Source: Bacteroidota bacterium
Lineage (GTDB): Bacteria; Bacteroidota; Bacteroidia; Chitinophagales; UBA2359
Assembly (NCBI GenBank): GCA_020631675.1
Contig: JAHDGT010000031.1
Location: 1-18,318, forward strand
Direction of reading: 5' to 3'
Length of the DNA stretch: 18,318 bases
A program made the translations under genes and the position numbers. The notes below the pieces were generated by a model that saw only the letters and a list, made by a program, of their open reading frames with translations, did no database searches and was not told the origin of the DNA. Shown here one piece after another: positions 1 through 6,481 of the stretch (its first letter is position 1; every line of letters starts with the position of its first letter).

Positions 1-99
1 TTAGACCCGAGACATGAGACTCGAGACGTGAGATTTTCGTACAGTAGGCCAGTTTTATTTGAGAAATAGCGCAGGCTTTTATTGCGGGCACGCGCCCTG
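1..99 (-). repeat. Dispersed hairpin repeat, copy A (cut by window start)
   Basis: Partial copy of the intergenic repeat family also found at 4388-4611, 12036-12297 and 18146-18318. Positions 67-99 match 12265-12297 at 32 of 33 bases; this block holds the box cccgcaataaaa (reverse strand) and the box CAGGGCGCRT. Positions 1-40 match 12197-12236 at 37 of 40 bases and consist of heptads of the form NNGAGAC. On the minus strand the copy starts 75 bases after the stop of the MutS-like gene. Its second half lies outside the window. Positions 100-173, between the repeat and the stop codon, show nothing recognisable. Confidence 0.75.
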
Positions 100-173
100 A
101 TGAAAACAGCTAAAGTTCAGATGAAGCAATTTTGGCTGAGAAAACGGGCGGCTACAAGGAATCGTCTAGGATA

Positions 174-2069
174 CTACACTTCTATACCGATGGAACGCAT
201 GAGTAAGGTGGCGTTCATGCTGCGGCAAACGCCGGGCTTGATCTTATAATCGAAATACATTTCGCCGTGGGTGACCTGCACTTCGAAACAGTGGTTTTCG
301 AGTTGGCCGCTGAAACGCTCGGCGAGGGTGCAGAGGTCGAGATCGTGTGTGGCGATGATGCCTCTGCTGGGGTAGCGCAAGAGCTGCTCGATCAGGGCGC
401 GGCTGCCTTGGTGGCGATCTTGACTGTTGGTGCCTTTGAGAATCTCATCTAAAAGGTAGAATACGGGCGGTTGGGCACGCTTTACCGCATCGAGCGTGCG
501 TTTTAGTCCGAGTAACTCGGCATAAAAGGCGGATGCGCTTTCTTGGAGGCTATCTAGGGCGCGCATGCTGGTATGTACCAGCACCACAGAGAGCGACATC
601 TTATTGGCACAGACCCGACTGCCTGCCATTGCCAATACCGTATTGATGCCCACCGTACGTAAAAAGGTGCTTTTACCCGACATATTACTACCCGTGATCA
701 GCATGATCTTTAAGTCGTCAATGATCGCGATCTCATTGCTTATACATTCTTTGGGATCGATCAGTGGGTGTCCTAAGCCTTGCGCACTGAGTTTTACTTC
801 ACCATTCTCTTCTAAAATCTCAGGCGTACACCAATCTGGATGATTAAAGGCAATGGTGGCGAAGCTATAGAGACATTCCACCTGTCCTAAAGCCTCGAAC
901 CAACGGGCAATGGATAGCTGCTGCGTTTTCTTCCAGTGTTCTAAGCGGTAGCAAAAGAGGAGTTCCCATAAAAAGAAAGTGTTCAGGATCAGAAAAGCAG
1001 CCGCATTGGTACGGATATTCAAATTGGCGGCCAAGCTGGTGAGCTGGGCGATATGACCGCTTGCACTTTGTCCGTCTTCGATCAGTTCTGCTTGTAGTCT
1101 TTTAAGTAAGTCGGCTTCAAAAGGTGTTTCCTCCACTTCTTTGAGCAGGGCTTCATAGGTACGTAGATGCTTGGCATACTTGCCTACACCTTCAACCACT
1201 TTGGTCGTATCTGCTTGCGTGAGTTTAATGATGGAGAGCTTGACCAGCCAGAGCACCAGTGGTACTTGGTAGGGAATCAGACCGATGAACAAGCCTATTA
1301 ATCCAATGAGCATCAAGGCGGGTAAGGCAAAGGTGAGCAGCGTTAAAAAGCGACTATTGCTGATGAATGGAGGTGCTTTCAGCCATTTGTTGATGGCCAC
1401 ATCAGGATGTACGCGATCTATTTTTTCTTTGAGCTGCTGATGGGATAAGCGAGCACCGATGGCTTGGTAGGTCTGTCGGAAATCAATGCGCTCCACAAGA
1501 TCATCAACGGCCGCCTGTCTTTCTAATAGCAAGGGGCGATCGCTGGCTTGAGATAGTGCCTTTGCTAGTGCGGTTTCTCCATGCGGGCTCACAGATCTAT
1601 TGACGAATTGGCAAACACTTTCTTCTCCGAAGATATCCAAATCACTGGCATAGGGGTGCTCAACAGGCGTATGCCCCGCTAAACCATCGAAATGGGAGAA
1701 TTGGTGGTTCAAGGCGGCTAATTCTCGCGCATTGACTTCTGCCAATGCTAATTCATGTGCTTTTTCAGCCTGTAAGCGGTCATACCACTTAACGATCAAT
1801 AGAAACAAGACCAGAAATACACCAAGTATATACCAAGCCACAGCAGGGTAGTATTGAAAGGCGTAGTAGCAGCCATAAGCACCACCTAGAAAATAGAAGA
1901 TGCGTAGGAGCCCAATGCGATGCAATCTCGCACCCATTGTTTCTGCCCTAGCCTCAAATCGCTCTTTTCTCTCCGTATAAATTCGCTCTACCGTATCAGC
2001 CGTTCGTGTCATAGCACGAAAGTACTTAATGTAGTTGTAACTGGTGAAATCCACCGATTTTTTAGTCAA
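174..2069 (-). CDS. Membrane-anchored MutS-family ATPase
   Basis: ABC-type ATPase of the MutS superfamily. Walker A GSNMSGKST is at about 460-468, the MutS-type signature helix (ESASAFYAELLGLK) at 510-523, Walker B VFYLLDE at 536-542 and the switch His in THD at 574-576. Residues 130-440 resemble the MutS core and clamp region. Hydrophobic segments at about 52-70, 76-95, 243-280 and 357-373 suggest membrane anchoring. I see no N-terminal mismatch-reading domain with its Phe-x-Glu motif and no C-terminal Smr nuclease domain, so this is neither canonical MutS nor MutS2. Related MutS-like proteins with membrane segments occur in Bacteroidota; their role is unknown to me and post-replicative repair should not be assumed. 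The frame opens with TTG at 2067-2069. No in-frame ATG lies between the upstream stop and that TTG. ATG at 2010-2012 (residue 20) is an equally plausible start and still leaves the first hydrophobic segment intact. Confidence 0.88.
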   Translation of the reverse strand: MTKKSVDFTSYNYIKYFRAMTRTADTVERIYTERKERFEARAETMGARLHRIGLLRIFYFLGGAYGCYYAFQYYPAVAWYILGVFLVLFLLIVKWYDRLQAEKAHELALAEVNARELAALNHQFSHFDGLAGHTPVEHPYASDLDIFGEESVCQFVNRSVSPHGETALAKALSQASDRPLLLERQAAVDDLVERIDFRQTYQAIGARLSHQQLKEKIDRVHPDVAINKWLKAPPFISNSRFLTLLTFALPALMLIGLIGLFIGLIPYQVPLVLWLVKLSIIKLTQADTTKVVEGVGKYAKHLRTYEALLKEVEETPFEADLLKRLQAELIEDGQSASGHIAQLTSLAANLNIRTNAAAFLILNTFFLWELLFCYRLEHWKKTQQLSIARWFEALGQVECLYSFATIAFNHPDWCTPEILEENGEVKLSAQGLGHPLIDPKECISNEIAIIDDLKIMLITGSNMSGKSTFLRTVGINTVLAMAGSRVCANKMSLSVVLVHTSMRALDSLQESASAFYAELLGLKRTLDAVKRAQPPVFYLLDEILKGTNSQDRHQGSRALIEQLLRYPSRGIIATHDLDLCTLAERFSGQLENHCFEVQVTHGEMYFDYKIKPGVCRSMNATLLMRSIGIEV

Positions 2070-2485
2070 AAAAGCTTGACTACATCCATTATCTTCATTT
2101 TGATTTTAATTTGAAGATAGCGCTCTATGAAAACATAGATAGTGTTAATGCAATGCATCCCTCCACCCTTCGTCATATAAGAGTAAATTTAAACTCATAT
2201 GCGATTAATTGTACTTGATTAAAAGTAAAAATATCTACATTGCAGGCTCTAATGCTATCTTTCCGAATAAGGTTAAACCCAACCTTATCTCTTCTGCTAA
2301 TTTGTTGAGGTGCAGTCATTGACTCAGCCACAAAAAATTGCCGACTTTATCCGAGACCAACCCCCTTGTGTATAGTCGGGTGCAGTATGCTGCGCGAGCG
2401 TTAGGTATTCAGGTCCATTTGTACACTATTTTCAGTGGTCTTAATATCCTGCTCATTACCCCTTTAACTACCCACGCAAAAAAGG
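2070..2485. other. Divergent intergenic region with two possible hairpins
   Basis: This 416-base stretch separates divergently transcribed genes and must hold promoters for both, but I find no convincing -33/-7 pair. Two inverted repeats are visible. At 2267-2288 an 8-bp stem (ataaggtt/aaccttat) closes a 6-base loop. At about 2340-2379 a 9-bp stem with one mismatch (ccgacttta/tatagtcgg) closes a loop of about 21 bases. Both lie in the likely leader of the 2486 gene, so leader structure or operator function is possible. No riboswitch class is recognisable and no convincing short gene is present. Confidence 0.4.
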
Positions 2486-4369
2486 ATGATGAAGCTATTT
2501 TTTACCACACCGTCGAAATTACTACTGTATTTCGCATTGTTGTTGTCCTTCACACTCAGTGCGCAAGCATTGATCTCACAGACACAATCTAGCAGCTGGC
2601 ATCACTTGCCTCTCTCCTTCACTTTCCCCAATGCGCAAGGGGAACAAGTTTATTCTAGAAATACGGCTTTAAACGACTATGTCTTGATCTGTGCATGGAG
2701 CGCGAAAGCGGGAAACCACAGTTTCATTTATGACGACATGAATAAGCTGCATCAGCAGTTCGGGCAAAAAGAATTGACCATCTACGGTATCAATGTAGAT
2801 GAAGACCCCAGCTACTGGCGAACCGTGTCAAAGTACAATGCCCCGAAGTGGTACGATCTAAGTGCGCAAGGACATGTATTCGATGTGAAAAGAACTTACG
2901 GCATTGAACAAAATGCGGTTTACCATCTTTTAGACCGCAATATGCAGATGGTGCTTCCTTATACGACCTACAAAGGTGTGGTTGATCATTTTCTCCCACA
3001 AGTGAATGCGAATCAACCTACTCAACCAATTTTGATGTCAGATCGTAGCGGTGAGGTAGTAGATCTAATGGACTTGTCGCCAAATCTGGATCTGAACAGC
3101 TATGTGGTCTTTCTTGGCTTATTGCCCAAACAAGGAAACTTCCATACCACGGATCATCTTTACAAAATCGCGAATACGGTATTTAAAAGAGATGTTAGCG
3201 CAAATAGAGAGTTACTTTGTGTGGGCACTTTCTCCACAAAAAAGGAAGCCGATTTAGCCGCACAGCTCGCCAGAACTCAAGGCTATTCTAAAGCCTATGT
3301 AGCCACCATCAACTCGGTGAGCGCTAGCATTCCTGAACCTTTCCACACACCGAACAGCAGCACTACTGAAGCTTCACGACCAAGCTTTAACGATAATGAT
3401 TTCCAACAGCTATACCCACCGCCGGTAGAGGGAACTAAAATGCCTCCTTATCAGCCACCAACAAGTATTCCTCCAGTTGTGGAAACACGTCCGGAGAACA
3501 GTTCACCATTTAGTGCTGTAGTTACTCCTCCTGTAGGGGGCAACACCTATGCACCACCAGTAGCACCCCCATCAAGTGTGCCTAGCATAGCAAAACCACC
3601 CTCAAGTGGTGGCTTGCCGTATTCTGAATCAGCAGCGCCTACTATAGTGCCTGATCCTGATGCGAATCAACTTCCGCCATTGGAATACAATCAGCCACCA
3701 TCAAACAACTCGATCGGTGGTGTGCCTGACCCATTTGACCTACCTGCATACGGCATTAGTGAAGATACCTTCGTGGATCATGATGGCATCTTTAGTGGAC
3801 AGAATAAGGGCGGGTATGCGCCACCTGTGGAATCAACCCCTTCGCAACCCATGCGCCCGTATGATGCTGGTGTTAGTCCTAGCACGAACTACAATACGCA
3901 GCCTGGTACCACAACAGGTGGATATAACAATTCCAATACAAATACGAACAATAATAACTTGCCCAGTGGCATAGACTATCAAGACATCATTGAGAAGCCC
4001 TATGTACCAGGCAGTGACATCAAAGAGTATTTAGATGGTCCGGATGTGATCTATACGCCTAAACGAACGATTCCTTATGGCGGTAAAAACTACCCCATGA
4101 AAGGTTCTGCTAATTTCGACAAGCGCAACCGTTACTCATCAGACCTGAATCGTGGTTTTGATTCTAATATCACGCAAGAAACCACATCTCAAGCCAAGCA
4201 AACACTGACCTCTTCCGCCCAAAAAGCTAAGGCAGAACCCAGCGAACTCAATATGAGCAATCGTCCAGCATCTAACTGGCCAGAAAAAATACACGAAAAC
4301 AAACGATCGAAAAAGAAGAAAACCATAGACCGATTGTTCTCCAAAAAACCCTTTGGGAAACGTGACTAG
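2486..4369 (+). CDS. Exported thioredoxin-fold (no CXXC) / SPOR-like / Pro-rich protein
   Basis: A 627-residue exported protein. Residues 1-28 are a signal peptide (hydrophobic KLLLYFALLLSFTLSAQA). Residues 38-172 resemble a TlpA/AhpC-type thioredoxin fold, with the strand-and-turn VLICAWSAKAGN where FWASWCxxC would stand, a GINVDEDPSYW segment and YHLLDRNMQMV near the end. Both redox cysteines are absent, and so is the cis-Pro before the last strands. Residues 205-276 look like a SPOR domain (VVFLGLL ... LLCVGTFSTKKEADLAAQLARTQGYSKAYVATI), a fold that binds denuded peptidoglycan glycans. Residues 310-480 are low complexity, with many PP/PPV motifs followed by an Asn-rich run. The end is strongly basic (KRSKKKK at about 608-614). 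The start is the first of two adjacent ATGs directly after aaagg; the second, at 2489, is equally possible. Role inferred: non-catalytic envelope or cell-wall binding protein. It stands alone and is followed by repeat copy B. Confidence 0.8.
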   Translation: MMKLFFTTPSKLLLYFALLLSFTLSAQALISQTQSSSWHHLPLSFTFPNAQGEQVYSRNTALNDYVLICAWSAKAGNHSFIYDDMNKLHQQFGQKELTIYGINVDEDPSYWRTVSKYNAPKWYDLSAQGHVFDVKRTYGIEQNAVYHLLDRNMQMVLPYTTYKGVVDHFLPQVNANQPTQPILMSDRSGEVVDLMDLSPNLDLNSYVVFLGLLPKQGNFHTTDHLYKIANTVFKRDVSANRELLCVGTFSTKKEADLAAQLARTQGYSKAYVATINSVSASIPEPFHTPNSSTTEASRPSFNDNDFQQLYPPPVEGTKMPPYQPPTSIPPVVETRPENSSPFSAVVTPPVGGNTYAPPVAPPSSVPSIAKPPSSGGLPYSESAAPTIVPDPDANQLPPLEYNQPPSNNSIGGVPDPFDLPAYGISEDTFVDHDGIFSGQNKGGYAPPVESTPSQPMRPYDAGVSPSTNYNTQPGTTTGGYNNSNTNTNNNNLPSGIDYQDIIEKPYVPGSDIKEYLDGPDVIYTPKRTIPYGGKNYPMKGSANFDKRNRYSSDLNRGFDSNITQETTSQAKQTLTSSAQKAKAEPSELNMSNRPASNWPEKIHENKRSKKKKTIDRLFSKKPFGKRD

Positions 4370-4387
4370 TAATATTGCTTCGTCATA

Positions 4388-4611
4388 ATGGCGCATCCCC
4401 GCAATAAAAAGGCGACTTTCACCTTCTCCGTTCTGATCGGAGATCGAGGAAGTCGCCTTTTTACTGCGGGCACCGGGCTATCCGTTAAAATTCACCCCCT
4501 GCCTGCTGCTGTCTGGCAGGCATAGCGGTGTCTTCCTCTGATCAGCCCCGCTATGCCGCCAGTCAGGGCGCATTCAGGCGGCTCATTACCACTCCTATCC
4601 CTTGCGCGGGT
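4388..4611 (+). repeat. Dispersed hairpin repeat, copy B
   Basis: Full-length member of the family. In order it contains a degenerate left box; hairpin 1 (4398-4470, arms matching at 20 of 21 positions, cccgcaataaaaaggcgact opposite agtcgcctttttactgcggg); the conserved link caccgggctatccgtt; hairpin 2 (4519-4557, ggcatagcgg opposite ccgctatgcc); the box cagggcgcat at 4564-4573; and a right end tcccttgcgcgg. It aligns with the reverse complement of 12036-12297 over its whole right half. Inside hairpin 1 there is a nested 6-bp stem (tctccg/cggaga). It fills most of the 290-base gap between the genes at 2486 and 4660. Confidence 0.85.
4398..4470 (+). terminator. Terminator-like hairpin 1 of repeat copy B
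   Basis: A near-perfect 21-base inverted repeat with an A-tract on one arm and a T-tract on the other, starting 28 bases after the stop of the 2486-4369 gene. It could end that transcript in either orientation. Because the same architecture recurs in copies that do not follow a gene (18157-18281), termination may be a secondary role of the repeat. Confidence 0.5.
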
Positions 4612-4633
4612 ACGGCGAAATTGATTACTTTTA
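4602..4633 (+). promoter_or_regulatory. Possible promoter of the lipoprotein operon
   Basis: TTG at 4602-4604, within the right end of repeat copy B, is followed after 21 bases by tactttta (4626-4633), one base off the Bacteroidota -7 consensus TAnnTTTG. The implied transcription start is about 20 bases before the ATG at 4660. The fit is imperfect and the call is tentative; the parallel arrangement at 12009-12041 is what lends it weight. Confidence 0.28.
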
Positions 4634-4659
4634 ATGCTTAATTAACAACACACCTTACT

Positions 4660-5187
4660 ATGTCCGCTTCCTTAAAAAAAAGTAGTCCGCTAAACCTACT
4701 TTTCATCCTACTTATCGCATGTGGTTTTCAACTTCAGTCCTGCCAAAACGCTGGCGGAAGTGCAAGCGGCAAATCAGCCGCCACAGCCATCACCGATGCG
4801 GAATACCACTACCTTGTTGAAGAGTACAGCAAAAAAGGCGGTGGTAGTTTAGAAAAAGGGCTGAAAAAATCCCAGATCTTCAACAATGAATCCACCCTTA
4901 AATTCAAAGATGAGGACGCGGATTACAAATTCACGGCTTTCAGAATTTCTGGTGACGACGGACAAACCAAAGGGGTATTGATTCGTTTTGATATTGACCG
5001 CATATTCACACCGCTTTCCGGTTCACCCAAGCGCGACCAGCAGGTAAAGTATCTCTGTGTGCCTTCGGCCGCCTCGGCCAGTACTTTACACCAGCACTAT
5101 GTCAAGCAGATCCGCAAAATGGACTACATCGACAATGAAGTGTTCCTCAGTAACCTGAGTAAGCTTTTGGCTGAGGTGTATATGTGA
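4660..5187 (+). CDS. Predicted lipoprotein of unknown function
   Basis: A 175-residue exported protein. After a basic start (SLKKSS), residues 11-25 are hydrophobic and followed by LQSC, giving a likely lipobox with Cys28; LIAC ending at Cys21 is a less likely alternative because it would leave a very short signal. A Gly/Ser/Ala linker follows (29-41). The mature part is a single small domain with the features LVEEYSKKGGGSLEKGLKKS, a strand-rich YKFTAFRISGDDGQTKGVLIRFDIDRIF and a helical end. I do not recognise the family. It is the first gene of a compact operon: its stop overlaps the earliest possible start (GTG 5184) of the next gene, and the cyclophilin follows 6 bases after that gene. 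Envelope localisation is inferred from the signal. Confidence 0.75.
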   Translation: MSASLKKSSPLNLLFILLIACGFQLQSCQNAGGSASGKSAATAITDAEYHYLVEEYSKKGGGSLEKGLKKSQIFNNESTLKFKDEDADYKFTAFRISGDDGQTKGVLIRFDIDRIFTPLSGSPKRDQQVKYLCVPSAASASTLHQHYVKQIRKMDYIDNEVFLSNLSKLLAEVYM

Positions 5188-5216
5188 TTCGTTTCAAACA
5201 AGCAGTCTTGTTCAAT

Positions 5217-5687
5217 ATGTCAGATAATACAAGTTTTTTACAATCCACCTCAGATCTGCTCTTACAATTAAAAGCCGATCAAGTACCCGTATTCGGGCGC
5301 ATGAGCGCACAACATATGGTAGAGCATCTCGTACTATTGTTCAAAGTATCAAGAGGTCGTATAAAAGCCCCTTTGAGTGTGCCCGAAGAGCAATTAGAAA
5401 AGCGCCGAGCTTGGCTAATGAGCGACAAGCAAATGCGTCCGGGCGCGAAAATGCCCGGCACCGGTGATGAAACACCCCTGCCGCCCTTGCGATTCGAGAG
5501 CCTATCTGCTGCACAAAAAGAGTATGAAAAAGAACTGGCTACGTTCTACAGCTACTACGAAGCAGAAGAAAACAAAGACAGCAAAGAAATGCATCCCATG
5601 TTCGGCTTGCTCAACTTAGCAGAATGGGAACAGTTTCATCAAAAGCACATTAAACATCACTTACGTCAATTTGAACTATACCAATAA
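5217..5687 (+). CDS. DUF1569 / DinB-like metal-binding fold protein
   Basis: A 156-residue protein from the ATG at 5217; the frame also allows GTG at 5184, overlapping the upstream stop, which would add 11 residues (MIRFKQAVLFN) of ordinary composition. No signal peptide is seen, so it is cytoplasmic. The pattern of His residues fits the DUF1569/DinB-YfiT four-helix family: QHMVEHL (His33, His37) in the second helix and WEQFHQKHIKHHLRQFEL (His144, His148) in the last helix, with a conserved-looking HPMFG...L turn at 126-132. Family members often bind a divalent metal through three His and act as thiol-dependent S-transferases, but most DUF1569 proteins are uncharacterised. The substrate cannot be read from the sequence. 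It sits between a lipoprotein and an exported PPIase gene, with 6 bases to the latter, so cotranscription is likely; a functional link is not evident. Confidence 0.75.
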   Translation: MSDNTSFLQSTSDLLLQLKADQVPVFGRMSAQHMVEHLVLLFKVSRGRIKAPLSVPEEQLEKRRAWLMSDKQMRPGAKMPGTGDETPLPPLRFESLSAAQKEYEKELATFYSYYEAEENKDSKEMHPMFGLLNLAEWEQFHQKHIKHHLRQFELYQ

Positions 5688-5693
5688 TATTCT

Positions 5694-6278
5694 ATGAAAT
5701 CATACTTTTCCCGCTTGGCATTTTTCGCACTTCTGCTGGGCCTATGTACTGCGAACTTCACTGACCTGAATGCACAAAATGGGGTCAAGGTTGACGCCAA
5801 AAAAATGAAGGACTTTAGAGATGGTGCTGTTTTCACTAAAGACGCGAAAGTGGTCATGAAAACCTCTAAAGGAAAGATCATACTGACCGTCTATGCTACG
5901 CAAACCCCAAAAACGGCAGCCAATTTCTTAGGCTTAGCTAACCAAGGCTACTACAATGGTTTATCGTTCCATCGTGTGATCGAAGACTTCATGATTCAGG
6001 GAGGTTGCCCAGAAGGCACAGGAAGAGGCGGCCCGGGCTATAAATTCGAAGATGAGATTCGTCCTAATTTGAAACATGACAGTGCGGGTATCTTGAGCAT
6101 GGCCAATGCCGGACCCGGCACCAATGGCAGTCAATTTTTCATTACCCATAAAGACACACCTTGGCTAAACGGCAAGCACACGGTCTTCGGCAAAGTAGTA
6201 AAAGGTCAAGATGTAGTAGACGCCATTGAGCAAGGAGATAAGATCATCAAGGTGAAAACCAAAAAAGTGTTCAAATAA
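5694..6278 (+). CDS. Exported cyclophilin-type peptidyl-prolyl cis-trans isomerase
   Basis: A 194-residue cyclophilin that speeds cis-trans isomerisation of X-Pro bonds during protein folding. Residues 1-27 form a signal peptide (SRLAFFALLLGLCTANFTDLNAQ), placing the enzyme in the periplasm. Family motifs are complete: FHRVI (92-96, with the catalytic Arg94), FMIQGG (99-104), GTNGSQFFIT (142-151) and WLNGKHTVFGKV (157-168). The length is typical of the short bacterial type with no extra domain. It is the last gene of the three-gene operon and is followed 29 bases later by a strong palindromic terminator. Two periplasmic proteases follow, which fits a local grouping of envelope protein quality-control genes. 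The symbol ppiA would be a guess, so none is assigned. Confidence 0.95.
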   Translation: MKSYFSRLAFFALLLGLCTANFTDLNAQNGVKVDAKKMKDFRDGAVFTKDAKVVMKTSKGKIILTVYATQTPKTAANFLGLANQGYYNGLSFHRVIEDFMIQGGCPEGTGRGGPGYKFEDEIRPNLKHDSAGILSMANAGPGTNGSQFFITHKDTPWLNGKHTVFGKVVKGQDVVDAIEQGDKIIKVKTKKVFK

Positions 6279-6307
6279 AAGAATCTATTGCTGTTTTAAG
6301 CCCATAT

Positions 6308-6340
6308 AAAAGCGCATTCCTGTACAGGAATGCGCTTTTT
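6308..6340 (+). terminator. Perfect palindromic terminator after the PPIase
   Basis: Perfect inverted repeat of 16 bases per arm (aaaagcgcattcctgt / acaggaatgcgctttt) with no spacer, so the tip of the stem must open into a small loop. A run of T follows on the + strand. It ends the 4660-6278 operon and separates it from the protease pair. The rest of the gap to 6482 shows no clear element. Confidence 0.85.
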
Positions 6341-6481
6341 GCGAAAATTAACCTAAGTGTATCGCACCATATGCCGTTTTTTCACGTTTTCTTTAGGTGT
6401 TAGTGTGTCTAGCATTCTTTTGAACACGTCTCAAATAAAGACAAGCACTTAACTAGTAGCATTAATAGAATTACCATCCAT

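Noticed and set aside
2267..2379. Riboswitch in the leader of the thioredoxin-fold protein gene
   Set aside because: Only two simple stems are visible; I recognise no conserved aptamer core and no terminator or anti-terminator switch.
2338..2592. Open frame overlapping the start of the thioredoxin-fold protein gene (+ strand, TTG start)
   Set aside because: It begins at a TTG, overlaps the real gene by more than 100 bases in another frame, and its translation resembles no family. The downstream gene has a clear signal peptide and a better start.
4398..4470. Plain rho-independent terminator as the whole explanation of repeat copy B
   Set aside because: The same boxes recur in copies C and D, which do not follow a gene end, and conservation extends far beyond the hairpin into the link and the second stem.
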